64,000 nt of DNA, from assembly GCF_023101085.1 (NCBI RefSeq), contig NZ_CP064703.1:310001-374000 (forward strand), in the 5' to 3' direction. The DNA comes from Bradyrhizobium sp. 170. Its GTDB lineage: Bacteria > Pseudomonadota > Alphaproteobacteria > Rhizobiales > Xanthobacteraceae. Positions 53,559-62,646 of the stretch are shown one piece after another. Within the stretch, counting starts at the first letter, position 1. The number at the start of each line of letters is the position of its first letter. A program made the translations under genes and the position numbers. The notes under the pieces are model-generated. The model made no database searches. It was given only the letters and a program-made list of their open reading frames with translations, and was not told the origin of the DNA.

Positions 53559-54038
53559 ATGACAACATGCTCTGACGACCATCATAGAGACTTCGGCAGG
53601 GACACTGACCATAATTTGCGTCGCGCGCGCGTAGCCGGATATGTGCTGCTTGCGGGTCTTTTTCTTGAGGTTGTGAGCTACATAATTTGGTTTCATGGCA
53701 TAGAGACCTTGGCTTCGATGGCATGCGTCGCGTTGGTGGCCGGAGGTGTGGCGGGAGAGATCTTCTTTGATTACAGAGCCAGACTGGCCAACAAGGGCGC
53801 GCCCAATGTCACCGCGCCCGCCATCAGCAGCGTTCAGCATCCGGAGCCGGACTACAGCTATTCGGGCAGCAGCGTGAACAGGACAGGCGTGCACCTCAGC
53901 ATCGGGCCCGGAGAACTCCTTCGCCATCGAAACACGTCCCCGTCGCCAAACAATTCGAAGCTACTGCCGTCATTTCCTGAACGAGCTCGCCGAAACCTGC
54001 CATCGCGCCGCTGGCGAGAGCGCTTTGCGTTGAGGTAG
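53559..54038 (+). CDS. Membrane protein of unknown function (159 aa)
   Basis: Two hydrophobic segments (about 22-40 and 48-66) are preceded by a His/Asp-rich head (DDHHRDFGRDTDHN). The C-terminal part after residue 100 is polar and may be frameshifted noise. The start (ATG 53559) is chosen by the position of the soluble head. No family is recognised. Confidence 0.5.
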   Translation: MTTCSDDHHRDFGRDTDHNLRRARVAGYVLLAGLFLEVVSYIIWFHGIETLASMACVALVAGGVAGEIFFDYRARLANKGAPNVTAPAISSVQHPEPDYSYSGSSVNRTGVHLSIGPGELLRHRNTSPSPNNSKLLPSFPERARRNLPSRRWRERFALR

Positions 54039-54104
54039 GCAGGCTTGTACGTAACAAAGCTTCAGCTGCTAGTAGCCTGATGACACTGACATAAGGTCCG
54101 CTTG

Positions 54105-54220
54105 GGGTCATTCGCGTCGGTTTGGCCGGACCACGGCGACTTCCGGTCTACCCCGGTGAACGGACATTCTCAGGATATGCGGGCATGTCCCAAAAGGGGC
54201 CATCTGCAGACAATCCCGCG
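54105..54220. repeat. Dispersed repeat of about 110 bp, copy 2
   Basis: GGGGTCATTCGCGTCGGTTT, then CGACTTCCGGTCTACCCCGG and CGGACATTCTCAGG, with GGGCATGTCCCAAAAGGGGC at the end. The blocks match those at 50868-50940 and 63481-63600. Confidence 0.65.
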
Positions 54221-54383
54221 CGCTTGTCTGGGGTGTCACTGCAAGATTCATATGTACGTTCGTGTCCCTTACCTTCAGCGGTTCCAACTCAGAAGTGCCG
54301 CAGCGCCGTCTAGCGTCGTTGACTCCGAGCTGGCGTAGACAGAAAATGACGATCAGAGCGGACCAGACCACGGGAGGGACATC

Positions 54384-55661
54384 ATGATCTCACGTCGTCT
54401 TATAATTGGACTGCTAGGGGCGTTCGCGCTCTATGCGAGCCCAGTTGCGCTGGCTTTTTCGCCCGAAGAACGCAACGCGAAGCTCGATGAAACTCTTCGA
54501 GGATTGGTCGAAGGCCGCAGCACGCCAGGTATTGTCGTGCTGATCCTTCAGAACGGCCGCCCGGTCTACAGCCGCAGCGTTGGCGTTCGCGAGATCGGGA
54601 GCGCCGGTTTGATCGGCGAGAACGACATGTTCCGCCTCGCCTCAATGACGAAGGCCGTCACCTCTGTGGCGGCGATGATCCTTGTCGAGCAGGGCAAGAT
54701 TGGCCTGGACGATCCGGTCAGCCGTTTCCTTCCCGAGTTCGCCAAGCCGCGGGTGCGTGGGACCGACGGCACCGAGGGGCCTGCGAGCAGGCCGCCGACG
54801 ATCCGCGAACTTCTGACGCATACGGCCGGATTCTCCTACAATTTCATGAATAATGCGCGGCTCGTTGATGCATACCGCGAAGCCCGCGTCACCGACGGGC
54901 TAGACCAGCCTGAGGTAACCACGGCCGAAGCGATGCAGCGTCTCGCCTCCGTTCCGCTTGGTTATCAGCCTGGTACGGGGTGGGAATACTCGCTCGCCAC
55001 TGACGTGCTCGGCGCCGTCATCGAGAAGGTGACGGGAGCCAGCCTGGAAGCTTTTGTAACCGAGCAGATTGCAAAGCCGCTGCGCATCCAGAGCTTTGTG
55101 TTCAACGTACCTGAGACCGTTCGTTCTCGCTTCGTGCAGGTGACGCGGCCCGCGCAGGTCACGGGCGCACTCGGCACGGGCTACGTTCCTGTGATGGGAC
55201 CTGAGGCAGTGCCGTTCCCACCCACCAAGGGCACCGCCAATCTCGACCCGAACCGCGCCTTCTCTCCGACTGCCTATAACTCTGGCGGCGCCGGAATGAC
55301 TGGCACCATCGGTGACTACGCGCGGTTCCTGCAGATGCTGCTGAACGAGGGCGAACTCGACGGCGTGCGGGTGCTCCGCGCGGAGACGGTCCGGCAGATG
55401 ACGCAGAACGCCACCGGCAGCTTGCCGACGCTTCGCGGGCCGGGTTGGGGTTTCACGCTGGGCTTTGGGATCATGACCGATCCAGCCGCAGCCAAGAGCC
55501 GTCTTCCGGCCGGTAGCTATGGGTGGGGCGGGATCTATGGCACGCAGTTTTGGATCGATCCGACAAACCGCGTTGTCGGCGTGGTCATGACCCAGACGGC
55601 GATTATTGGCTCCGGCCCGATCTCGAACCCCATCCGTGAAGCATTCTATACGGCCGATTGA
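54384..55661 (+). CDS. Class C beta-lactamase-related serine hydrolase
   Basis: The 425-residue protein has a signal peptide (about 1-24). The catalytic SxxK is in FRLASMTKAVTS; the second motif is EYSLATDVLG (Y-S-L instead of Y-x-N), and the C-terminal YGWGGIYGTQ takes the place of the HxG/KTG. It is likely a periplasmic esterase, amidase or peptidase rather than a resistance enzyme. GGAGGGAC lies before the ATG. Confidence 0.88.
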   Translation: MISRRLIIGLLGAFALYASPVALAFSPEERNAKLDETLRGLVEGRSTPGIVVLILQNGRPVYSRSVGVREIGSAGLIGENDMFRLASMTKAVTSVAAMILVEQGKIGLDDPVSRFLPEFAKPRVRGTDGTEGPASRPPTIRELLTHTAGFSYNFMNNARLVDAYREARVTDGLDQPEVTTAEAMQRLASVPLGYQPGTGWEYSLATDVLGAVIEKVTGASLEAFVTEQIAKPLRIQSFVFNVPETVRSRFVQVTRPAQVTGALGTGYVPVMGPEAVPFPPTKGTANLDPNRAFSPTAYNSGGAGMTGTIGDYARFLQMLLNEGELDGVRVLRAETVRQMTQNATGSLPTLRGPGWGFTLGFGIMTDPAAAKSRLPAGSYGWGGIYGTQFWIDPTNRVVGVVMTQTAIIGSGPISNPIREAFYTAD

Positions 55662-55784
55662 GATTCGATACCCCGCGCAGGGGGCCATAGCATCAAATGT
55701 CCGCCACACATGGCGGGCGATCTTCTAGTCGCGCTCGGCGCAAATGAACCCGCAGCGAAGTAGCGCCTTGTGCTCGCTGGCCGA

Positions 55785-55834
55785 AATCCGGCCGTGGCGT
55801 CGCACGAAAAATCCGGCCGTGGCGTCGCACGAAA
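55785..55834. repeat. 25-bp tandem duplication
   Basis: AATCCGGCCGTGGCGTCGCA plus CGAAA occurs twice in direct succession. Confidence 0.9.
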
Positions 55835-55875
55835 AGGATCATTGCCAGAAGCAACGACGAGCGCATCATGTCCGC

Positions 55876-55990
55876 TCTGGGCTAACTCAGAAGTCCGCGC
55901 GGGCAACCGAGCGGTCCGCTTTGCGCCCTAAGTACGGACATCGTCAGCCCCACCTGCCAGGTCCGAAAGGCGCCAACGGCAGACATTCGT
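55876..55990. repeat. Dispersed repeat of about 110 bp, copy 3
   Basis: GGCTAACTCAGAAGTCCGCG, then GGGCAACCGAGCGGTCCGCT, CGGACATCGTCAGCCCC and GGTCCGAAAGGCGCCAACGG follow the same block order as 37466-37580. Confidence 0.6.
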
Positions 55991-56281
55991 CGATACTAGC
56001 CTCGCTCTACAGAGCGGAATCATCGGAGGTCGCCTCGTTCGTAGGTAGATCGCGAACCCCTGCCGGAGGTGATTACAACCGCATCCGACGCTTCGGTTGC
56101 GAGGGGCAATCTTGGCATTTCGTTTCACCTGCGGCTCATTTTCAGGAGTTACAGCCGGGAACCGAAGTTGCCGTCCTACGGTTTGCGCCCAGACAATGCC
56201 ATGAACCTGAACAAGTCTGTCACAGCTTCGCGCATCACGCAAAGCGATCCAAATCGGTTTGCTCGAACCCAAGGGTGGGAC

Positions 56282-56710
56282 ATGAAGTATGTAACGGGAT
56301 TCCTTTTTGCAAGTCTGCTAATCCTCAATGTGTCAGACGCAAGTTCTGCGGTACGCATCACGAATGATCGAGGCGGTCTAATCGTGTCTTACATCGTAAA
56401 GTATCAGCGCCTGGCCTCATCGGGCGAATCCGTGATCATCGATGGTCTCTGTGCCTCGGCGTGCACTATGGTTCTCAGTGCGCTTCCTTACGACAAGATC
56501 TGCGTAACTTCGCGCGCGACGCTCGGATTCCATGCGGCTTGGAATTACGGCGCCAATGGTCGCGCCTTCTCTGATCCCGAAGCAACCTTAATGCTGTACT
56601 CGACCTATCCGACGCCGGTGCGCCGCTGGATCGCTCGCAGGGGTGGACTGACTCCTCACACTATCTTCCTGAGCGGAAAGCCTCTGCAGGAGATGTATCG
56701 ATCGTGCTGA
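56282..56710 (+). CDS. ClpP-like secreted protein
   Basis: The 142-residue protein has a signal peptide (about 1-20). The mature part resembles the crotonase/ClpP fold seen in a Bradyrhizobium hypothetical family: VIIDGLCASACTMVLSALP with the putative nucleophilic Ser between two cysteines, and TSRATLGFHAAWNYGANG with a conserved His. GGGTGGG lies before the ATG at 56282. The longer open frame upstream is not supported. Confidence 0.7.
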   Translation: MKYVTGFLFASLLILNVSDASSAVRITNDRGGLIVSYIVKYQRLASSGESVIIDGLCASACTMVLSALPYDKICVTSRATLGFHAAWNYGANGRAFSDPEATLMLYSTYPTPVRRWIARRGGLTPHTIFLSGKPLQEMYRSC

Positions 56711-56931
56711 TCAGACACGCGGGAACGATGGCCTTTATCCCTGCGCCTGGACTGCCGAGAAAGCTCGGGCTAACGACTGCATCATGGCCGACCAAAGCCT
56801 AATGCGCTTGCACTGAACTTGATGACTTGCCTTCGGACCGTATGTCCGCAACGGGTCCAAAAGGGTGACATCTGGTCATTACCGGCTTAGGTCAGCTTTA
56901 CATTCAGCAACGGACATAAGAATAAAGGTTG
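56711..56931. other. Intergenic region between convergent genes
   Basis: No gene is seen. Weak traces of the dispersed repeat (GTATGTCCGCAACGGGTCCA, 56850-56870) are present. Confidence 0.35.
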
Positions 56932-57837
56932 TCAGGTGCGCCCCGTTCCCTTGGTTAGTCCTTTGAACGAACTCGCCCGCAGCAAGCCTTCCGAGGTGAT
57001 GTCTCGGTATTCAACATTGGCGTAGAACTTCGGCTCTACCCATGTCGCCTTCGGCTTCTTGATAGGCTTTGTTAGCTTTGACTTCGGGCTGACCACCGTG
57101 TCGAGCTGCTTTCTGATCTGACTTGAGACAGTGCGAGACCAACCCGTCCCAACCTTGCCCATGTAAACCAGCTCCTTGCCTTCCTGCTTGCCGAGATAGA
57201 GGGCGGCGACGCCGCTTGGGTCTTTGACAAAACCGACGACCGGGAATTTCCCCTTCTGCACGGCCTTGATTTTCAACCAAGCTTCATTTCGCTCCGACCT
57301 ATACGGCGCGTCCGCCCGCTTAGAGATAATGCCTTCCCAGTTTAGCTTCACGGCGTGCTCAAACATTTTCTGACCATCGCCGACGAGATGTTCAGAGAAC
57401 AGAACCGGAAGTTCGATGTCGTTTTCGCCGAGCAGGTCTAACAGGAGCTGCTTGCGTTCGATCTGCGGGAGCCTGCGAAGGTCTCCGTCGCGCCAAAGGA
57501 GGTCGAAGGCGTAGTAGACCAGTTGATCCTGTCTACCGGCTGCTAGTTCAGCCTGCAGTTCGGAGAAGTTCGTGCGGCCCTCGTGGACGACGACCACCTC
57601 TCCGTCGATGATGGCTTCGCCGCGGACGTCGAGAGCGCCAGCGATGGTCGTGAAGCGTTTGGTCCAGTCCAGTCCGTTGCGGGTGTAAACTTTCTTACGG
57701 CCCCGGTTGATGTGCACCTGGACGCGGTAACCGTCATATTTGATTTCGTGAAGCCACTGGTCACCCTTCGGTGCCTTCGACCTCAACGTCGCAAGCTGGG
57801 GCTTAATGAACCCCGGCATCTGAACATGCTTTGACAC
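56932..57837 (-). CDS. Stand-alone ATP-dependent DNA ligase (LigD ligase-domain type)
   Basis: The 301-residue protein has motif I as EIKYDGYR (nucleophile K33), EAIIDGEVVV (motif III region), WEGIISKRAD (motif IV) and WLKIK (motif V). A C-terminal OB fold follows. It has neither the polymerase nor the phosphoesterase domain of full-length LigD, so it corresponds to the LigC/LigD-ligase form of non-homologous end joining. No ku gene is in the window. Confidence 0.9.
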   Translation of the reverse strand: MSKHVQMPGFIKPQLATLRSKAPKGDQWLHEIKYDGYRVQVHINRGRKKVYTRNGLDWTKRFTTIAGALDVRGEAIIDGEVVVVHEGRTNFSELQAELAAGRQDQLVYYAFDLLWRDGDLRRLPQIERKQLLLDLLGENDIELPVLFSEHLVGDGQKMFEHAVKLNWEGIISKRADAPYRSERNEAWLKIKAVQKGKFPVVGFVKDPSGVAALYLGKQEGKELVYMGKVGTGWSRTVSSQIRKQLDTVVSPKSKLTKPIKKPKATWVEPKFYANVEYRDITSEGLLRASSFKGLTKGTGRT

Positions 57838-58422
57838 TCACGAAACTCACAAACCCCGCCGCACCTTGGAGGGCAACGGCGGGCATTCTACTTACTTCGT
57901 GAGAATCTCGAACAATCAGGGGACGTGAACGCTCCTGCCGCCACCGATGCTATAAAGGTGGTCCGAAGGAATTCGGCTGGTTCAGAGGCGTGATGCCAAC
58001 CGTGGAATGCCCGCTTTGCCCTCGAGCGCGGACATCGCTTCGTGACGGCCGCATGTCCGTGCTGAACAGCAGATATCGCGCGTGCAGTCAGTGAAGCCGG
58101 GAGCAATGCGTAATTGATGGGGTGCATCTAGGGGGTCGCGCCATATCGGCGTTGATCTAAATCTGCGCTTCCCTTTGTGAATGCGATGCGCTGCACCGAG
58201 ACGGGTGTGCCCCCGTGGATCAGGAGCAACAAACCTCTCAACTAAGCAATACCGAGCGAAATAGACATTTCTTGCTGCGGTGCGCCTAAGCATCGAACTA
58301 TGATAGCTGAGAAGCACCGGTATTTGTTCACCTTTACAGCCACGAGAATTCTACATGTGCAGGAACAGAGCATCATGAGTTTGCATTGTTCATTTGTATT
58401 CCATTTAGTTGTGAGGTCGTTC
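57838..58422. other. Intergenic region
   Basis: No gene is supported in 585 bp. Weak traces of the dispersed repeat lie around 58000-58060. Frames here give only short Arg-rich noise. Confidence 0.4.
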
Positions 58423-58938
58423 ATGCGTCTTCTTTTTGGAATAGTCGCGATTGCGACAGTACCGGCTTGGTTCGCCGTACATGTAAATTCTGCTGCAGCA
58501 CAGACCTTCAATGATAGATGGTCTATCATTCCAAAGGCGCACGCAGAACCGGCTCCCGAGGCACCCGACCAGACTAGGCAAAATCCGCCGGAGCGACGTC
58601 CGACTGCAGAACCGACACGTCGTCCGGAAGATCGCTCAGCCCGTCGATCCTCCAACCGGGTGTTTTCCGGTAAGGTCTCTTACTATTCATATCCGACGGG
58701 AAAAACAGCGAGTGGCTCCTCGTTCAATCGGAATTCACTGACCGCTGCCCACCGCAAACTGCCGTTCGGCACAAGAGTTCGCGTAACTGATCTTGCGAGC
58801 AGCAAGTCTGTAGTAGTTCGTATCACCGACCGGGGACCCTGGGTTCGAGGCCGCGTCCTCGACCTTTCACTGGGCGCTGCGCGCAGTTTGGGAATTACGG
58901 ACCGCGGCGTGGCCCAGGTTCGCGGGGAGGTGCTTTAG
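58423..58938 (+). CDS. RlpA-like double-psi beta-barrel protein
   Basis: The 171-residue protein has a signal peptide (about 1-26, cleavage after AAA). A Pro/Arg-rich linker (35-80) is followed by an RlpA domain (about 82-171): GKVSYYSYPTGKTASGSSFN, LTAAHRKLPFGTRVRVTDL and VRITDRGPWVRGRVLDLS, where the catalytic Asp of the family lies. RlpA cleaves naked septal glycan or localises there. ATG 58423 has GAGG 8 nt upstream. No SPOR domain is present. Confidence 0.85.
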   Translation: MRLLFGIVAIATVPAWFAVHVNSAAAQTFNDRWSIIPKAHAEPAPEAPDQTRQNPPERRPTAEPTRRPEDRSARRSSNRVFSGKVSYYSYPTGKTASGSSFNRNSLTAAHRKLPFGTRVRVTDLASSKSVVVRITDRGPWVRGRVLDLSLGAARSLGITDRGVAQVRGEVL

Positions 58939-59210
58939 CTTGTGTTTGCCAGGGGAAGTCTCGCAGCAAGGAATGGAGACACAAAGTATCAGGAGATGAG
59001 CCGCGGGTGTGTCATCCTTCGATAGCAGTCTCCACCATCGAGCGCACAGGGCTGAGCGTGTCTCTTAAGGGTCAAAGCGGACGTCATCGTTTCATAATTC
59101 TGATTTGTCTGAGTGCATGTACTCCACGGTCTAATGCTGGATTTGCGTCCGCCTCGGAGCGTCACATTGGATTTTTGCGCAAGCCGGGTGAAGTGCCAAC
59201 GAAGCCGACG

Positions 59211-60923
59211 TTAGTTGCAGATAACGTTCTGATATGAGGATCCACTTGTCCAAGATTTGGCGGGATTACCCGATACAAGATGGCAGCCCTTCGGAACCGG
59301 TCGACAGCCACTCTGGTTACAAAACGTTTGCTGCGAACTGCTGCTCGCGGAATCTTGCGTGCGCTTCTGATCCTTTGTCCGAGATTTGGGATCGGAATTT
59401 GAAATTGCTTTCTTGTCTTCCTTTGCGTCGCGCCCCCTCTGAGATGTTTCGGTGACGCTTCCCTTTTCGATCTGCCATACTCTCGAAAAGTGGCCCGTCC
59501 CCGTTTTTCTTGCTCCCTCGGTGGTTCTGAGACGAGCGAGCAGACGACTGCGGCCGTCCAATCGCGCTGTGATCGTTACCGTAGCAAATCGGATTTCGAG
59601 CTCTCCATCCGTGATCTGGCCTGTGATCTTTGAGTATCCAGCCTGATCCTGTACCCAAGAAGATTTTGTGGGTGGTCCCCAAACATAATAGCCCGCAACC
59701 GTTCCGTTCGAGGCAGCTTCTGTCACAATGAGCATTGCGCGACGTCCACCGCCTTCGTAGCCATTCTTGTTGGCCCAAACTCCCAGAAATCGACGTATGG
59801 ATTGCGGTACGTCCGGTTTAATCTCTCCAATGGCAAAACTTGGCAGTTTAAGTTTCAGCTCAGTTGCCAAGGCAGCTATCTTCGCCTCGTCCTCCCGTGA
59901 CGGAGCCCGGCTCTCTGAGCTTTGCTGAGGGTGTCCGGGCTGATCGGCTGCTTCGTTCCTTAGTGTGAGCGGCTGAGACGACAAGCTGGCTAGTCGCTGT
60001 CGTGCATCGTTCATGCGCGAGCTATTGGGATATCGTCTTAAGAACTCTTCGAACAACCCACTTACGTCGGAGGTTTTGATTGCCTGCCAGAATTGCTCAT
60101 CCTCTGTGGTGGGTTTGGGCGCCGCGATTTTCTCAAGCGTGGCTGCTATCGGAGGCTTCAGATAGATCTCGTCTTTTGATAGAGATCCATAAACAAAAGG
60201 CTGTTGCTCCCGCTTGGTCGCGGTCATTACGTCATCTCTTACCCGACGGAACAAAAATGAGATTTCCAGCCCCGGTGTTTCGATATGGCGAAGGATGGCG
60301 GTCGTGAATGGACTGTTTCGTCCGTCCCCATCGCTCGCCGTTGTGCCGTCGCGGGCCGCGTAGGCGACCAATACATTGTCTGTGGGCTCTGTTCGCGCCA
60401 GTCCTCGGTCGACGGCACGAGTGCCCAGTGACCGCTTCATCTTGTTTGCAAATGGATTGTTGCGGCACGCATCAAGAATAATGAGTCCGAGCGATCGCGC
60501 CTTGGCCACCTGGAGATTTATTGATCTGAGGCTGACAGCCTCACTTTCAATGTCGGTGTCATTCTGAAGCTCAGCATCAACTGGGATAAGCCAATTCTCT
60601 CCTCCGACTTCCATCCCGTGGCCAGCGTAGAACACTACGGCTACGTCAGAGCCGTCCGTCTTGCGGCCAAATTCAACGAGCGACTTTCTCATCTCGGCTG
60701 CGCTCGCGTTGTCGAGCCGAGTGACTTGGAAATTGAGCCGCTCCAGTGCTCTTGCCAAATCTGAGGCGTCCCGAGACGGGTTAGGAAGGATCGGCACCTT
60801 TTGATAAGCGCCATTCCCAATTACCAGGGCGACGCGGTCACCAGCGAATCCGGATTGGATCTCTAGGAGCAGTCCAACAAAACAAACAAGCGAACCTAAC
60901 GCTCGAAAAAACAAGCGAGTCAT
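59211..60923 (-). CDS. Caspase-family (C14) protein with extra C-terminal domains
   Basis: The 570-residue protein has a signal peptide (about 1-27). The caspase p20-like domain (about 28-250) shows the His in VVFYAGHGMEV (H102) and the Cys in LIILDACRNNPF (C153). A TPR-like short helical region (about 280-320) and an uncharacterised beta domain (380-470) follow, then a charged linker and a Cys-containing tail (CNQSGCRPVPKGC). It is a periplasmic metacaspase-like protein of unknown target. A short intergenic region separates it from convergent RlpA. Confidence 0.85.
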   Translation of the reverse strand: MTRLFFRALGSLVCFVGLLLEIQSGFAGDRVALVIGNGAYQKVPILPNPSRDASDLARALERLNFQVTRLDNASAAEMRKSLVEFGRKTDGSDVAVVFYAGHGMEVGGENWLIPVDAELQNDTDIESEAVSLRSINLQVAKARSLGLIILDACRNNPFANKMKRSLGTRAVDRGLARTEPTDNVLVAYAARDGTTASDGDGRNSPFTTAILRHIETPGLEISFLFRRVRDDVMTATKREQQPFVYGSLSKDEIYLKPPIAATLEKIAAPKPTTEDEQFWQAIKTSDVSGLFEEFLRRYPNSSRMNDARQRLASLSSQPLTLRNEAADQPGHPQQSSESRAPSREDEAKIAALATELKLKLPSFAIGEIKPDVPQSIRRFLGVWANKNGYEGGGRRAMLIVTEAASNGTVAGYYVWGPPTKSSWVQDQAGYSKITGQITDGELEIRFATVTITARLDGRSRLLARLRTTEGARKTGTGHFSRVWQIEKGSVTETSQRGRDAKEDKKAISNSDPKSRTKDQKRTQDSASSSSQQTFCNQSGCRPVPKGCHLVSGNPAKSWTSGSSYQNVICN

Positions 60924-61039
60924 GATGCCCAGCCCAGTACGGCCGCCTTATCGGCCAGAATCGCAACAAGCGATCCCAAATCACGACTATAAAGTATAGG
61001 CCATAAAGCGCTAGCTGCGAAAGCGTGAGTCCTATACTC

Positions 61040-61120
61040 CTCCGCCATGTCTGTTCGCGGGGGCAAAGCGGAAGCGGACATCGATCGGGACCGAGTCCAA
61101 GTCCGCTAATGACCCGATAG
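61040..61120. repeat. Dispersed repeat, reverse copy
   Basis: On the minus strand, GGGTCATTAGCGGACTTGG is followed by GATGTCCGCTTCCGCTTTGC and CGAACAGACATGGC, the same block order as at 63481-63600. Confidence 0.5.
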
Positions 61121-61190
61121 TGTTGAAAAAGTCCTTTTGGGTGACGAACGAAATTTCTGAGAACCGCTGATGTGTTCGCACGCGGCGACG
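61121..61190 (+). repeat. IS-end-like sequence (GTTGAAAAAGTC type), second copy
   Basis: TGTTGAAAAAGTCCTTTTGG and GTGACGAACGAAATTTCTGA match 46468-46537 over about 70 bp with small gaps. Confidence 0.5.
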
Positions 61191-61470
61191 TGAGGGACCA
61201 CATTGTTTCACGCAAAAACGACCACCGACCTTCATATCCGCGCTAAAGAGGGTTGCAGCCGTAGAGACAGCTCAGAATCAATTTTCGCGAGATTTTCGGC
61301 GTCGTCCGATTTTCGACTTTTGCAACGGTATCTGCCAACAGGAGACATCGCATTCAGTAGCGTTGCGCCAAGGCTGCCTGCTCAGTCCTCGACGTATAAG
61401 ACCACGATGGCGATCAGTGTAGCCACCATCATGACCGACATCGTGACAAACCGCATCTTCCGCATCGGCA

Positions 61471-61578
61471 TCAAATCAGGCGAACGTAGGTGACGGCATG
61501 CTCCTCGTCGTATGCGGTGAGCGTTGGACCGGTAGGCGCGAGACCAGCGACTTGCGGATTGAGTTGCGGCTCTTTCAT
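61471..61578 (-). pseudogene. DUF2285-like N-terminal fragment
   Basis: The 35-codon frame ends in AYDEEHAVTYVRLI and starts MKEPQLNPQVAGLAPTG. This resembles the N-terminus of DUF2285 DNA-binding proteins (PxVAxxAPTxxxLTxYDxEHLVTYLRLLDADA). The next codons in a shifted frame are DADAED, so a frameshift has truncated the gene. Confidence 0.5.
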
Positions 61579-61863
61579 ACGTGCCCTCGGTTTTTGGCGA
61601 AACGCGTCGGAAAGGACAGCTATTCCCAATGACTGGCTGATCCTCGTATTCAACATGAGTAAAAGGTGGAGATCGATGTTACGCCGCGTGCGTGGAGAAG
61701 AGCACCTTTTGCTGCGCAAGTACTTCTGCGCGGCAACTGCATAGATACTGCCTTTGTACTTACTCTCTTCCTTTACTCGCCGCGCTATCCTGTCGCGGCC
61801 CCCCCACCCGCATTTATCCGTTCGTACAATGAGGACTCAACGTTGAGCCGACGCACAGTTGGA

Positions 61864-62022
61864 ATGCCCGAGGCCGATGAATTGAAAGACATGACAAGGT
61901 TGTTAGCGAGCTTATGGGAAGCCGCGCAACGGCTTCCTGAGGGATCAGAGCGACAGGATGCGTTCAGACAGATTGGTAGCTTTCATAGGCGGGTGGCGGC
62001 ATTAATTACACGCCCCCTTTAG
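61864..62022 (+). CDS. Small hypothetical protein (52 aa)
   Basis: The reading frame MPEADELKDMTRLLASLWEA followed by AQRLPEGSERQDAFRQIGSF and a basic end forms two helices. It looks like a real small protein of the Bradyrhizobium group. A TTG 21 bp upstream is an alternative start. Confidence 0.5.
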   Translation: MPEADELKDMTRLLASLWEAAQRLPEGSERQDAFRQIGSFHRRVAALITRPL

Positions 62023-62032
62023 GCTCTCAGGG

Positions 62033-62242
62033 GTGTCGTGTCGGGCTCTGCGGTGGCTACCGATCCAACTCGCGCCGGAAGATTGCGTTTTGGAAGTTGG
62101 CGAACTTGATAAGACTGGCATTATGCCATTGGGTTTTCCATGCCGTCGAAAATTGGGGGTTTGGTACAATGCTTGGGCCGATGAGCCGATTTTGATTTGT
62201 CCGACGCACTGGAGGATCTGGCGCGCGCCAACAAGTTGGTAA
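62033..62242 (+). CDS. Small hypothetical protein (69 aa)
   Basis: The core LAPEDCVLEVGELDKTGIMP, LGFPCRRKLGVWYNAWADEP and ICPTHWRIWR resembles a common small protein of Bradyrhizobium with a PCRR and PTHWR motif. The start codon (GTG at 62033) is uncertain. It follows the previous small gene by 10 bp. Confidence 0.5.
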   Translation: MSCRALRWLPIQLAPEDCVLEVGELDKTGIMPLGFPCRRKLGVWYNAWADEPILICPTHWRIWRAPTSW

Positions 62243-62279
62243 GCTGATTTGCGAGCACGCGCCCTTTTTGAACCACGTT

Positions 62280-62537
62280 ATGAGGACAGCGCTTTGTTTC
62301 GCTATATTGCCCATTCCCACGCTTGCGCTCGCTCAAGGCGCAACACCGGCAAAGCGACCGACCGTCGGCGCGAAGCCGCTCGTTCAGGTGATGCCGAGGG
62401 CGCGTTACCCATGCACATTTGACAGTTGCGTCCGGCAGCCATTTGCATCTAACCCGCCTCTCGATGCTGCGAGCAGAAAATCCGCCTCGCGGCCAAACCG
62501 TTTGGAGTTTGTTTTTCCGAGTGAAGGTGTCTCGTAG
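62280..62537 (+). CDS. Small secreted KPLVQV protein, copy 2 (C-terminus altered)
   Basis: The signal peptide (about 1-19, ends ALAQ) and KRPTVGAKPLVQVMP match the paralogue at 51461. After that the sequence diverges and the GCKLVGTVRGTKLWAGDC part is missing, probably because of a frameshift. It lies 110 bp before the second Crp-like gene. Confidence 0.5.
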   Translation: MRTALCFAILPIPTLALAQGATPAKRPTVGAKPLVQVMPRARYPCTFDSCVRQPFASNPPLDAASRKSASRPNRLEFVFPSEGVS

Positions 62538-62646
62538 TGAGTTCAATATCGATGCGCGTAGAGGATAAACCTATGTTGAGACCGCCATTCCGCGACGCTC
62601 CAAATGGAGCAGGCTGCGGATGCCTCACCGCAGGTTCCCCGCGGTG

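Larger units (their letters stand above)
55662..56281. other. Repeat-rich intergenic region
   Basis: No gene is supported in 620 bp. A 25-bp tandem duplication is at 55785-55834 and a copy of the dispersed repeat at 55876-55990. Confidence 0.5.
60924..61470. other. Gene-free region with repeat and IS remnants
   Basis: No gene is supported. It contains a reverse copy of the dispersed repeat (about 61040-61120) and an IS-end-like sequence (61121-61190). Confidence 0.5.
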
